Assembly (NCBI GenBank): GCA_020744425.1
Contig: JAGMUV010000028.1
Coordinates: 744,001 to 808,000 of the forward strand
From: Dactylonectria macrodidyma
Taxonomy: Eukaryota > Ascomycota > Sordariomycetes > Hypocreales > Nectriaceae
Length of the DNA: 64,000 bases
Direction: 5' to 3'
Part shown: one piece after another, positions 11,758-23,200 of the stretch
Layout: each line of letters begins with the position of its first letter
How positions within the stretch are numbered: the first letter of the stretch is position 1
Translations under genes and position numbers: made by a program
The notes under the pieces: generated by a model
What the model was told of the DNA's origin: nothing
The model's input: the letters and a program-made list of their open reading frames with translations, nothing else
Database searches by the model: none

Positions 11758-11760
11758 CTA

Positions 11761-13146
11761 CAGTGGGGGTGCGAAAGTTATGACACATCCGGGGTCAACC
11801 TGGCGTCACTATACCTCTACTATAAGATAGCTTCACTTTCAATTAATTCTAGTAAAATCAAATAAATATTAAATAAATATTTATATATATATCCATCTGT
11901 ATTATTTTAAATGGTGTTTTTAACGGCATCTTCAATGTTTAGTATACCGGCCATTTACACGCACTACAGCCTGCATCCTGCGCTTCATTAAAAAGATCAG
12001 GTTTTGTAGCACCTCTGGCTCAATCTCTTCTTACAGCTCTATCGCGGCTTTAATAAGCCGCTGCTTTGCTTCATCTGTCTTTAGCATATAGAAAAGCTTA
12101 GGGTATCGCTCGCAGATCCTTATTTTGAGGACTGCCCATAGATTTTCAATAGGCTTGAGATCCGGACTATAGGGCGGCCAGTCTATGACCTTAGCACGCC
12201 TATTCTCACACCATTCTAGTAGCCAGCCTATTATTAATCGCAATCGAAATAGTGGTGAATTGTCGTGCTAAAAGCGGCTATTTCTGGTCATAATTCGAGG
12301 AAGGTATTGCTGTAAGCATTTAAGCAGAACTCGCGCTATAACGCCACCACGCTCAGACTCAGGGTCGCCAGACAGTGCGATCATTAGAAGGCGTCTGCGA
12401 TAGCTGAAGGCAGAGAAAAACATCTGCAAGTGTCTTATTATAATGAAACGGGTTTGGACATTCTGTCTGAATAGTCTCTCATGCTAGGAACTGTTAGAGA
12501 AGTCACAATCGTAGTAAGAAAACGCACCGGCTTACAGAAGCACCAAGCGCGTCTTTGGCCCTCGCCTCAGGCTATGATAACTTCATCTGAGAAGACCCAA
12601 GACTCCCAGAAATCTGTAGACATATGCAGATATCGCCTAGCAAAGCGTAGACGTTTTCTGGCTGTAGCTTCGCTAATAAACGGCGGGATAAGTGACTTAA
12701 AATGCATAATGCCTTCCTTTCTGAGGAACGTCAGAATCGTCTTCTTAGAGCAACTCAACCCGGCCTCTTCAATCAATTCCTTGATTTGGATATGAGGGTC
12801 TTGTCCTATTACTCTTAGTATTCGTCTTTTCTCCCTGTCTCCTACCTTGTGCGGCCGGCCGGGCCTAGGTTGGTCTTGAACACTTTGTTGATCGCGATAC
12901 CGCCGTACCACACCATAAATGGCTTGCCGACTTACTCCCTTATCACGTGCGATTGCGGCGGCCGACACGCCCGAATTGTACCTCCAAACAATCCTCGTCC
13001 TTGTATGAGGAGAATGGTGTATTTGGGACACCATTCTGACCTAAATTGGCTGCGTAATGCGTCTTTGAAGTTGAGGTTGATTATGGTGGAGGTAGAAGGG
13101 AAAGCGGGGTACATGAAAATGTGTCGTAACTTTTGGACCCCCACTG
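11761..13146 (-). mobile_element. Tc1-type DNA transposon, degraded
   Basis: The 1386-bp element lies between TA dinucleotides (11759-11760 and 13147-13148). The left end starts CAGTGGGGGTGCGAAAGTTA and the right end is its inverse over 28 bp with about four mismatches. It carries one transposase gene on the minus strand. Its right end, with host flank, is duplicated at 43503-44152. Confidence 0.9.
12031..13034 (-). pseudogene. Tc1/mariner transposase, interrupted
   Basis: The N-terminal 155 residues (12567-13034) contain a paired helix-turn-helix (SGVSAAAIARDKGVSRQAIY, then the RPGRPHK linker) and the first catalytic Asp in WVFSDE. After a decayed stretch the second catalytic block HDNSPLFR appears, followed by the hallmark WPPYSPDLKPIENLW with the third acidic residue (12031-12243). 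The intervening 320 bp holds stops and frame changes, so no active enzyme can be made. Length matches a typical ~340-residue Tc1 transposase. Confidence 0.85.
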
Positions 13147-13700
13147 TACGCCTTAGCAGGCTATGTTTATGTCATTACTATTAGATCACTCACTGAAATC
13201 CCAGGAAGGATACTGTTTAGAGCAGAGGTTGGGGAGTCAGAAAAGGATGTGCCGGAATCCCGGCTATCTGGGCTCGAGACCCGCGGAAGTCCACATTTCA
13301 AAGGGTAACATAATAGTTGCATTATTGCCCTAAAATGCCGATTACCTTATTCTGAATCATCCTACAATCATCAAGGCTACTCGATTTAATCTGTGATTGA
13401 CTGGGCACATGGGAATATGTAATGATAACGCGACAAGGCGGGCCAGCAAATGTTACAACGCCCGCTCCGAAACCTTAAACTGATAAGACCTACTAGCTAT
13501 ATCAGGAAAACAGTGCTTGTAACACTGTCTGTCCACACATGCACGTTGTTTTAGAAGACAAGTCTTATTGCAGTCAAGCGTTAGCGGAGACGGTTGGTGC
13601 AGGGTGTCTGGTCCAGGATGGAGGGGCGTGACTTCAAACATAAATGCCAGCGCGCTATTATCAGCCGCCGCATTTTGCCAGTGCGATGGACCATGGAATC
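13044..13700 (+). repeat. segmental repeat, copy A (Tc1 right end plus host flank)
   Basis: This 657-bp segment matches 43503-44152 end to end. Copy A keeps many G and C bases where copy B has A and T, for example CCCGCGGAAGTCC against CCCACAGAAGTCC. The repeat spans the Tc1 terminus and adjoining non-transposon DNA, so it is a segmental duplication rather than a transposition. No gene is recognisable in it. Confidence 0.85.
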
Positions 13701-13878
13701 CACAAGTGGACCCGCTACATGGATTCAGTGGAGTGGCTTTCAACTGTGGTGAGAAATGAGTCGCTGTGAGATCGTTCAGGGGGTTTATCTTACTAGTACT
13801 CCTGGATTTCCTGTCCATGTCTGATCCGTTAGCGACATGACATTGATTTACCTATTTGGGTAAAAGGATCCAGCCATA

Positions 13879-14455
13879 AGGTCACGACCCACCCTTCTAC
13901 TGTGACGGGAGCGTCTGGAGTGCTGGACCCAGGGTGGGGTCGATACGTAACTAGGACGCAGGGCAGGCCACAGGGACTATCAACGCGTCTACGCGTCTTC
14001 GCGCCTGCCCGCTTTCTCTCTTTCCTCTTCCGTAGTATTCTCGCAATACAGTGGCATTACCTCTTGAGTTGATCTCACCTGGCCCGTGACAAGTCACGAT
14101 AATGCGCGTTCTAAGGCTTCTTCTTTAAGTATATAGTTAACTAAGAGCTCCTCTTAAAGTAGTGATAATTTTTAGGCTTTAATTTAAGTAGAATGTATAT
14201 CTTTTATACTATTTCTTTAACTATAGATTATTAACTAGCCCTCATTATACTCTTTTATAAGAGTGCGAATTATACTACTATCTTAGACCTTTTTGAGGAT
14301 TTCTTTTATAAGCACCTCATCTTTATGTTCAGGAGCATTCATAGTGAAAATTTAAGTCAATTTAGATATTAATTAGTGATGTTAAGATGGAGTTGCATAA
14401 TAGAGATTACGCAACCGCGTCTTACATGGGTGGGCGGAAGGGTGGGTTGTGACCT
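13879..14455. mobile_element. TA-flanked MITE, about 577 bp
   Basis: The left end AGGTCACGACCCACCCTTC and the right end GAAGGGTGGGTTGTGACCT are inverted repeats with one mismatch over 19 bp, each bordered by TA (13877-13878 and 14456-14457). The interior (about 14100-14400) is very TA-rich and has no coding frame, as expected for a non-autonomous Tc1/mariner-like element altered by RIP. Confidence 0.7.
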
Positions 14456-14838
14456 TAATTGAGTAATGCCCAAACGTATCGAATTATCCCCAAAAACACC
14501 AAACTCCATACGAACCCCCTCCGCTTACGCCATTGAAGCTTCTCGGCTCAAGCTTCTCGGCTCGGGGCTAGGAGTCTTTCCTACCCTCTCGTAAAATATC
14601 ATATGGATTACCGTAAGGCTAAAAGCTCATCCAACCTAGTCATGATCGTCTCACTGGCATCACTCATAATTAAAAGCCGTTATCTTCAGCAAGGCAAGAC
14701 ACGTCCGCGTTAGCGCTAGGCCATCATCCAGGGTCACAGGGAAGGCATTGTCCAGTGAACAATCCTTAAATACTCCTCGTCATCGGCTGTCGCCCACCTT
14801 ATCCAAACCCTTAGGTCCATTACGCCTTCGCCTTCGCA
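14456..14838. promoter_or_regulatory. upstream region of the P450 gene
   Basis: About 380 bp between the MITE and the P450 start. It contains a short repeat (AAGCTTCTCGGCTC twice, 14536-14563). No clear TATA box or defined operator is recognised. Confidence 0.3.
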
Positions 14839-16568
14839 ATGGCGCACATACTGCTCGATCACCTCCCCGGCTTGATGAGCCCTCTTGGTATCGTCCTGAT
14901 CGTCTCGGCTTGCTTCTTCCTCTTCTACCTCATCGAGAGCCTCATCCTCACCGTTCCGTATCCTCCTGGCGTCCCTCTCATCAGAGAGCCGGAGGGTGCC
15001 ATTCGTTTCAGTCTGCGCACCAGGGTTGCCTACTTCACCAACTGCGAAGCCCTGTACCGCGAGGCCTACACCGAGGTTTGTTCCCGCCCCTAACTAATCA
15101 ACACCTTTGGACCTGAGACTGAGCATTGTGAACTAGTATGCTAAGAAAGGCAAGATCGTCGTTGTCCCCGGCTTCGGCTTCCGGAGCGAGGTAATCATGC
15201 CTCAGAGCTCCATGAAATGGTTCCTCGCTCAGCCGGACGATGCGCTGGATACCTCCCAAGCCTTTGTCGACATCGACCAGGTCCGATGGAGTCTCGGCCA
15301 TGAAAAGGTTGTCGCGGATGCGTATCAGGCCATGGTCGTCAAGACGGACCTAAACCGCGTCCTTGAGAACATCTGTGCTGCTATGAATAACGAGCTGAGC
15401 GTCGTCTTTGATGAGCAGTTTGGCACTGACACTGAGAATTGGAAGGAGGTTGATCTTCTGCCCGCGGTTAAGATTATCGTCGCCCAGGCCGCCAGTCGCT
15501 TCACCGTCGGACTTCCGCTCTGTAAGTCTTGATAATCCCTTCAACTAGGAATCAACTAAGAACTTAAAAGGCCGCGACAAGGACTATCTCCGGACTGCCC
15601 TCGACATCAACCAGCGTCTCGTCATTAACGCTGGCGCCACCGGAGGGGCCCCTCGCCTTCTCCAACCGCTCATTGGCACGCTGCTCAACATCCCAACTCG
15701 CAGGCTTCTAGCCAAGACGAACAAGTGGTTCCTCCCGCTTTGGAAGCAGCGCTTGGAGACCCTCGCCTTCGACTGCGATGACCCGGACCACGATGAGCCT
15801 CAGGACCAGCTCCAGATGATCATCCGCTATGCCCAGCGCGAGCGCCAACACGAGCTCCACGATTATGACATCATGCTCCGTCGCCTCGCTGCCATCAACT
15901 TCGGCTCTATGCACCTGACACAGTTCCAGGTTACCAACCTCATCCTCAATGTCCTTGGCTCTGACGCCGAGTTCAACACCATCGCCGTCCTGCGCGATGA
16001 GATCGACCGCATCCTCGGCCAGGATGAGTCCGCTGAGTGGACCAAGGCTAAGGTAAGCCAGATGACCAGAGCCGATAGCGTCGGCCGCGAGACCCTGCGT
16101 CTGCACTCCTTCGGCGCCCGCTCGGGCTTCCGTAAGGTCATGACGTCGAACTTCAAGACCCCCGACGGCTACCACCTCCCCAAGGGCACCTTACTCTCAT
16201 TCCTCAGCCAGCCCGCACATGTCGACGCCGAGACAGTAGACGAGCCGCTGAAGTTCGACCCCTTCCGGTTCTCGCGCCTGCGTGAGCTCGCAGCCAGCCG
16301 CAACGAAAATGCCCCGCCCGTGACCCTCGTTTCGACGTCGCCTGAGTTTATGCCCTTTGGCCACGGCAAGCACGCTTGCCCGGGTCGCTTCCTCATCGAC
16401 TTTGAGTTCAAGATGATTCTGGCATATGTCCTGCGAAATTATGACATAGCGTTTCCTAACGAGTATAATGGGAAGCGGCCGCCGAATGTTTGGCTCGCGG
16501 AGGCGATATTTCCGCCAGAGGGTGTGAAGATTGTGGTGAAAAGGAGGGCGAGCAAGGGTGGCATATAG
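14839..16568 (+). CDS. cytochrome P450 monooxygenase, intact, three exons
   Basis: Exons 14839-15075, 15137-15521 and 15571-16568 join to 539 residues through introns with GTTTGT/CTAG and GTAAGT/AAAAG borders. An N-terminal membrane anchor (GIVLIVSACFFLFYLIE, residues 14-30) places it on the endoplasmic reticulum. The ExxR motif is ETLR (residues 381-384), the I-helix region is INFGSMHLTQ, and the heme loop FGHGKHACPG (470-479) supplies the Cys ligand at 477. The layout resembles fungal P450s of diterpene and meroterpenoid pathways (kaurene-oxidase-like). The substrate is unknown. Neighbouring remnants of an acetyltransferase-like gene and a zinc-cluster regulator suggest a former metabolite locus. 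Codon use is GC-rich and undamaged, in contrast with its neighbours. Confidence 0.9.
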
Positions 16569-16736
16569 AAATGCTGGTGGTGCGGTGATGGATGTACGAA
16601 CTTACACTGGATAGACAGAGCTCGTGTTCAATGACTAAATAGACTGTTCGTACTTCTAATATGCGCCATGCTGCCGATATGATGCTTCTCGGTCCGGGTT
16701 ACCATCTCCTTCTTCTCCATCCTCCTCTACGGTCTC

Positions 16737-17227
16737 TTATCCCTTGTCGTTCTTCTCAATAGTGGTAGCGACGACGCCAAGTCGCCAGGCAAGCTCCGCC
16801 AAAGCGTCCCCCTGCGCGTCCGAGAAGCGAATGCCGTGCTTGGCCTTGGTTCCGTGGCGGCCGAGCTCCCAGCCTCGGACGCAAAAACACAGATAAGCCT
16901 GCATGTACGAACTATGCCGGTCCAGCGTCGCTGTCTCCTGATTCCGTCCAAACGGGGTCGTTACCGTTTGGTTTGATCTATGCTGCCGAGCCACTCTAGC
17001 ATCTCATCTGGCACCCTCTCCAGATGCATCATACACCGAATGGGCTTCCGGCGAAAGCTCCTGGTTAGCTGGCGGAGTCGTCGGTTGGCCTGGAGGACTT
17101 CGTGTCTCCACATACGCTCCTCAGCCTCCTCTGGTGCCGGCGACAGCCTGGTTTGATGCAGCATCGGCTGGTCTTTGCCCTGTAAGTTACCCGTAGGTGC
17201 ACAGCCCATTTCATGGACTTGGCCCAC
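16737..17227 (-). pseudogene. remnant of a repeated fungal helicase-associated gene
   Basis: Two overlapping minus-strand frames make one broken coding segment. The first ends VPDEMLEWLGSIDQTKR; near 16975 the frame changes and continues QTVTTPFGRNQETATLD, then SYMQAYLCFCVRGWELGR and GIRFSDAQGDALAELAWRL. The pattern resembles the region before the helicase domain in multicopy fungal C2H2/helicase-like genes, but that likeness is recalled, not tested. No ATP-binding motif remains. Confidence 0.4.
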
Positions 17228-18012
17228 ATCGACTCACTGCTTACTCCACCTCGCTTTTCACCTCGCTTTTCGACACCCTTGTGTCAGTCCTTGTCTGCCT
17301 CCACCTAGATCGCCAAAGATGAAAATGCCGGGCTAGCGGCTCGCTAGTCTAAGCGCTACCGCTGGTGATTCCGCCACCCCGCGTTGCGTGTCCATCACGA
17401 GGGCTGAACATTGAGGGGAGGTGACTTCCTTCAGATTTGGGAAAACTTCTGTATTAGGAAAAAGCTTTTTGGGTTTCGTGGCTGCTTGATGTGACCCCTA
17501 TCCAGGATGCAACTGAGCAACGCTAGGCGGAGACTTTTCTCCATATTAGGGGGGCTCCGTTGTTACCAGAGATCCGGCCAGTCGCAAATTGAGGCGTTCG
17601 AGTTGCCCGTTTCGGTCAGTCCTGGTGGAAACTCAAAGTAAGCACTAGAGCAAACAATTGTGGCCCCATTGACCTGGTTTACTCTTCGACGTCGTGGACG
17701 TGAAGGATGGCAAAATATAGAGCTCACAGAGCAGTATATATGATTGTGGTTGGTTCTCACTTTCTTCCTCCTGCCATTATCCTTGGACCTAAATTCACGG
17801 CCTATATCTGGCACGCAAAATCCTGCGTCATCTCCAATCAGGTCGCGCAGCGTTGAATCCTTTTTTGTCTTGAGTCACCAACGACTTACGGGTTAAATGG
17901 CTGTGAATATGGGAAACCAGAGGGCATCACTTACCCACTGCACCATTGTCCGTCCGAGTAGTTCGTACACTAAGAACTATATAAGTTTTCTCATTACTGA
18001 CATACTACAGAC
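17228..18012. other. intergenic, no feature seen
   Basis: About 785 bp of mixed sequence without a supported gene. Small open frames here show no recognisable motifs. Confidence 0.5.
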
Positions 18013-19493
18013 TCTCTTGACCGCATGTTCTACTTCTAGCACAGAGTAGGCGCACAAGCGAATGTCCTAGTCTCAGCGCACTACGCTCTTGCCACGTCTA
18101 CCTGCTATGATAAGTTGTTGAAAGAGGCCGTCTACTCGGCCATCCGATCAATCATCGCAGTCTGCCCAGAACTCAGCCTTATTGGGGTTCCTGAATTGTT
18201 AGCAGAAACGGGGCGCCACACCCTCCATCTCGCAGCACTATACGAGATTGATCTTGAGACATGTGTCGAGTTCCTAGATGACGAGGCGCCTATGGTTAAG
18301 CCAGAAGTCATCGAGCGTCTTTATAACCACTAGGACTGGACGGATGAGCAATTCAATCATTGAAAGCCGTAGTGGAAGACAGTTATCCTTGGCAAGCAGG
18401 AGGTGGTTTTCGTCTTTCACTACCTCATCTGCGATGGTCGCTTTGGCTATATTTTCTACTGCCAGTTTCTTACTACAATCAATTCATTTAATGAGCAAAG
18501 CAAACCCTGTTCACGCATCATCAAGATAGACCCTGAGCGGGTCAAATTGAGCAAGGAGATGGAGGAATTTTGGAATAGCAGTGCATCCGCATTGCGCTTA
18601 ATTCATATCTTCATGTTTCTTCTCCTTTGACTCTATTTTAGAATGAGGCTTCTCTTCACCAGCCTGCTGAAACCGAAACCACACGCAAAGCCCGCCATGG
18701 CTAAGGCCGGCCCTGAGCACCATACTAAGACGCGTATCGCCACCTTCCGCATCGCCGCCTCTAGGATGCACCGTATTCTTGCCGCCTGTCGTGAGCACAA
18801 TACGACCTTTACGCCTCTCCTTATCGTCATCACTCTGTGCACTCTTGCCTGCGATTATTATCCTAAAGCGAAGATAGGCATCTCAAACTGCGCTATCGAC
18901 ATGCGGTCGCTCTATCCTTTCGGGATGGAGTCCATAAAATCTGGCAAGTTCCTTCAATATAGTAGCGGCACTAGCAAGTTCACCTGGCTAGACAGGTATC
19001 GTTGCGTCTTTCGCTAGAGTCGAGCGATAAGGCACAGAGCAAGGCGGGCGGCAAGACAGCCAATGTGGATGTTGACGGGGCCTGAAAGTTAGGCCAAGAA
19101 TACCGTGTTTCCATAAATAAGGCGTTTGAGGGGACCCAGCCACCGTTGGCCGCAACGTTCCGTGCTGCTAATTCAGTCTCAGATGACCTGGAGGGCATGT
19201 TGAGCTCTAACTTCCCGGCTTTAGGTCTTCATCTGAAGAATTCCATCCAGGTCTCAAACCTTGGTGCCTTCTCAACCGGGGACCAGGGCGGGCGCTGGAA
19301 GATTGAAGATATAAGCTTCTCAGCTTCTGCTGTTAATGGTAACATTAGCTATAACATTGCATTCAATGTGGCCGGCGTGGAGGGTGGTGATGATACGGTT
19401 ATTTGTGCGTCTTATGAGGACGGAATCCTAACAAAAGAAATGGTGTCTGGGATTTTGGAGGCGGCCTTAGAAAAGATGGAAGCTATCTTGTAA
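18013..19493 (+). pseudogene. alcohol acetyltransferase (AATase)-like, RIP-damaged
   Basis: The frame runs HRVGAQANVLVSAHYAL, then CYDKLLKEAVYSAIRSI, to TAG at 18331. After further stops at 18355 (TGA) and 18364 (TAG) the same frame continues WKTVILGKQEVVFVFHYLIC, followed by DG. This corresponds to the acyltransferase motif FHHxxxDG with the second His changed to Tyr. A later open part (19146-19493) ends RWKIEDISFSASAVNGN, then EMVSGILEAALEKM, typical of the C-terminus of this family. The three stops fit CAG, CGA and CAG changed by C-to-T. The family transfers acetyl groups to alcohols and is often found beside P450s. Confidence 0.6.
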
Positions 19494-19667
19494 CTTAGAA
19501 GCAGCCCCTGCTAAGGCGTGAAAATTACGGCCTTGACTAGGCCTAGGCGTTCAGGACAGAGTTTTCCGACCAGGACAATTGGACGCCATATCATAAATAT
19601 ATGAGATGTACTGCGGTAAATCAACCTGGATAAAGAGGGCAACAGAGTGAGCAGTTGTACGCACAAA

Positions 19668-20834
19668 ATGCCAAGGCTTATATATAGAGCTTGTTCTCAT
19701 CCAGGCAGAGCTCTCACATCCAGTTTTACCCGTGGCCATTTTCATTCAACCAAGCCGTTTATCAGCAGTCTTGCAATCCGATACCCTCCAATCCTTACCC
19801 GCGCCATGGCTTCATCCAACGTTCCGAGTACCATGAAAGCTGTCCTCCAGCCTGACAAGCACTCTCACAAGCTTATTCTATCCGAGCAACCCGTTCCTGT
19901 GCCCGCCCATGCTGAGGATGTTCTTGTAAAGGTCCACGCCACCGCACCATGCAAGGGTGAGCTGGACTGGGCTGTCTGGGCCCCCGAGTTCATCGGCGAC
20001 GATAAGATCCCTATCCCGGGGCAGGATCTCGCCGGCACTGTTGTTTCCGCCCCGGCGGACAGCGGCTTCAAGGCCGGCGACGAGGTCTATGCGCGCATCG
20101 AGGCCGACCGCCCTGGCGCCGCAGCCGAGTACGTTCTGGCGCGGGTGTCTGAGCTTGCTATCAGGCCCAAGAACCTCAGCTGGGCGGAGACGGCAGCCAC
20201 TCCTATCAGCGCGCTAACAGCATACCAATCGCTCTTCACAAAGGGCACCCTGGATCCCTCGGCGCTGACGGGCGATGAGGCCGCGCGGGCAAAAAATGCT
20301 AAGCTCCGTGTCCTAATCACTGCCGGCGCGGGAGGAGTTGGTAGCTGGGCAGTCCAGCTTGCCCGAGTCGCCGGAGTGGCCGCCGTCGTGGCCGTTGTTG
20401 GACCGAAAAATGACGAATTTGCACGACAGCTCGGCGCCACGGAGACGATGGACTATACCAAGCAAAGCATCGGTAACTGGGTGGCCGAGGATCCTGCAGC
20501 TCGAGAGGTCGATCTGGTCTTCGACTGCATTGGTGGCTCATCACTTGCTCAGTCCTGGTATGCAGTGAGAGATGGGGGAAGCCTTGTTAGTGTCTGTGGT
20601 GAGCCAGAGAAATGTCGCCCACAGGATGTTAAAAAAGAGGTCCATAGCTTGTGGTTCATTATCTCTCCTCTCGGCAAGGATTTGGATGTCATTACGGGGC
20701 TGTTAGAGGCTGGCAAGCTTAAGCCAAATATTGATAGTGTGGTTGACTTTGATGACTTCGCTAAGGCATGGGACAAGGTAGAGTCAGGCCGGGCGAGAGG
20801 AAAAGTCATTGTGAAGGTGTCTGACAAGACGTAG
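19668..20834 (+). CDS. zinc-free MDR oxidoreductase (quinone-reductase-like)
   Basis: The protein of 388 residues has the medium-chain dehydrogenase/reductase plan: a GroES-like N-terminal domain (PIPGQDLAGTVV), then a Rossmann fold with AGAGGVGSWAVQLA as the NAD(P)H-binding loop. The zinc ligands of alcohol dehydrogenases are not evident, which fits the quinone oxidoreductase branch. The first in-frame ATG (19668) gives a leader rich in Arg, Ser and Thr without acidic residues, like a mitochondrial presequence. The alternative ATG at 19806 (MASSNVPSTMKAVLQP) would give a cytosolic form of 342 residues. The coding sequence is intact and intron-free. Substrate unknown. Confidence 0.85.
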   Translation: MPRLIYRACSHPGRALTSSFTRGHFHSTKPFISSLAIRYPPILTRAMASSNVPSTMKAVLQPDKHSHKLILSEQPVPVPAHAEDVLVKVHATAPCKGELDWAVWAPEFIGDDKIPIPGQDLAGTVVSAPADSGFKAGDEVYARIEADRPGAAAEYVLARVSELAIRPKNLSWAETAATPISALTAYQSLFTKGTLDPSALTGDEAARAKNAKLRVLITAGAGGVGSWAVQLARVAGVAAVVAVVGPKNDEFARQLGATETMDYTKQSIGNWVAEDPAAREVDLVFDCIGGSSLAQSWYAVRDGGSLVSVCGEPEKCRPQDVKKEVHSLWFIISPLGKDLDVITGLLEAGKLKPNIDSVVDFDDFAKAWDKVESGRARGKVIVKVSDKT

Positions 20835-21623
20835 TATGGAGATTGTTACACCTGGATCTCAGATCTATGTTTTGCTCCCTTCAGTTATCTTTAAAAGTTT
20901 GTTTAGACAACTTCGTATATAAATAGGCCAATATCACGCTTGTTATTACCTCTCTGGTTAAATAAATGGACACTGGTATTCTTATTGGTTTTACTACAGG
21001 ATATCTTGCTAGTTGATACTCGACTTACTAGGTGCCCTCTGCTACCCGCCTTGGTATGAAAGTTGTGAAGCGCATGTCATCTCCATCTGACCTCGGGGAT
21101 AGATTTCCCATCACTTAGGAAATGACTCTCTATTCAATGTATTATTAGATATCTGGTTCCTTAGGCTGCCGTCTGTACTACTGTCAGCCATTGCTAGATG
21201 GGCTCGTAGTCCGGAACAGCGGTGAGGAGATGACTACAATACAAGCCATGAATGGAACAAGTGCAACTTATAATGGCTAAGTTTTGTGACAGAAAAGTAG
21301 ACCGCCTGGTTTTAGGAAGTTGGTAGGGTTTGCTTCTATGACGACTTTGTATTGTTCGCTTGTTTTGCCTGGATCAGGTCGAGCAAACTTGGGCACAAGT
21401 AGAAGGGATCTAGTTTGCTTTCGCAATAACGCTAAGAAAGCAATAGACTTTAGATGGATAGTATATAAGAGTAATTTCAATAATACTTAAGTGAGCTTAA
21501 AGAGGCTCTTGATTTCTCAAAGAATAGTCTGAGGTTAGTCTTTTATATAAAATCGGTTAATTTTATTTATAAGGGTTATTATTAGCAGTTTCTATAGAAA
21601 CAGGACTAAGCAATTAATCCTCA
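20835..21623. other. intergenic, no feature seen
   Basis: Region downstream of the MDR gene. It becomes TA-rich after about 21480. No supported gene or repeat. Confidence 0.5.
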
Positions 21624-22150
21624 TTACTTGTAGCAGACAGAGTGCAGGGGCATCGTATGTGAAGGGCTAGCATCCGCCCACCAATCATCCAAAAATTCAA
21701 TACTAAAACTGTCATCCCATACTATGCAGTGCAGATACCCCTCAAACTCCATCCTCGTACTATATTGAAGGAGTTGCCGGACTACCTCCAGTTGCGAGAC
21801 GAACCATGTTCTCTGGTCTTGTGATTCTTCCCCCTTTATCACGGCGCCGACGAACAGCACCCAAAGCAACTCAGGCAGATGAGACGCCCAAGTCGGGGAA
21901 TACATTAGTCTGGCCAAGAGCGACTCCTGTAGTCATTGTGCCATCGTCCGTGAGAGGGATACCGTCCATCGATAGTCCTATTTCAGGGCCGCACGTATGA
22001 AGAGATGTGCGACTAAAAGTAAGGCATAGAGACATTATTCTTCCAGGTTAGTCAGAATATCCTCAATGCGATTAAGGGTAAGGAAGGCTGCGGAAAGCAT
22101 TAGAGTGCGAACGTCCCGCAGTATTAGATCCATATTGCGTTTTGCGGCCA
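21624..22150 (-). pseudogene. C-terminal remnant of a zinc-cluster transcription factor
   Basis: The last frame (21624-21917) contains LPELLWVLFVGAVIKGEE and RTWFVSQLEVVRQLL, a pattern typical of the C-terminus of fungal Zn2Cys6 regulators (W.LFVGG...RTWF...L). Upstream on the same strand LLRDVRTLMLSAAFLTLN and LYALLLVAHLFIRAALK continue the likeness but are broken by stops. No zinc-cluster DNA-binding domain remains. Confidence 0.5.
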
Positions 22151-23200
22151 TGACTCATTACTAAAGTAATTAGATAACTGCTATAACGGTTTAGTATCCT
22201 AGCCTAAGGCTTTATAAATAAGATAGACTTAGATATTAGTAAGTATCTATAATATATTAAGGCAGTTTAACTCTATCTAAGCCGTAGTTAAGATAGTAAA
22301 GAGGTCTTTGCTCTTAAGCTATAGCTAATTTAAGGTTCATTCTAAAGAGTATTAGATTCACCTGTCTTTTGTACTTATTTAACTAATGAATAGTTCGCGC
22401 TTACCTATTTATAAACTGACTAATATAGTATGTCTTAATAGACTGAATACCTCCTCTGAGAGCAATCAGCTCTTGCAGTCCTTATAAGTGGATATTCGCT
22501 TCTTTAGAGGAAACTTCTAATCTTTAGAGCACTGATGTTAATAATTTAATACAGAACTACTAAGAGGATTTAAGGCTTAAAAGCGTTTAAATACTTACTA
22601 TAATATATCCTAGATATATAATAGCAGTAAGTACATTCTCTATAACTCGGCTATTTTAAAGGATAAAGTTAATCTTATAAATGACTTTACTCTTTAGCTT
22701 TTGTCCTTCCTTTCGCAGGTCTAGACGAAATGATGATGTTTATATAGTCCTAAAAGCGGCCATTATATAGAAACTAACGCGCTTAAGTAGAGGGTCGTTT
22801 ATTATAAGACTAAGCCACGTCTTGTTACTAGAGACTGTCATAGTCTAATAGTTAAAGAACACTAGGACTAAAGGCGGTAAGCCAGAGCAACAGGTAGCAG
22901 AAAGGCAGATTACTTATAATGCTTAAGGAGTGTATTGATTCTAGGATTTAAAGGTATTAAGATTATTCTAAAAGGGTTAAGAATATTACTTCTGGACCAT
23001 TCAATTCTCAGTGAGTAGTTAGTCGTAAGATAGTTCTCGTTAATATTTACTAGTACAGATAAAATTCGACGGTTATCTGCTGTTTCTTTAGTACTATTAA
23101 AAGTTATGTCTTACGTCTTCGTCTGCAGCTTTTCCTCTCGCCTGCCACTATGACTCTTTATTCAAGCTAGTCTGAGTCTGAACTGACCTCTTAGCTCATT
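22151..23200. other. TA-rich, probably RIP-mutated non-coding block
   Basis: About 1 kb very rich in TA, AT and TTA words with stops in all frames. No coding or terminal-repeat structure is recognisable. It probably represents an old repeat destroyed by RIP; that is inference from composition. Confidence 0.5.

Noticed and set aside
13676..13755. A second hAT element end (GTGGAGTGGCTTTGAAC-like sequence)
   Set aside because: AGTGGAGTGGCTTTCAACTG resembles the hAT terminus, but no opposite end or 8-bp duplication was found.
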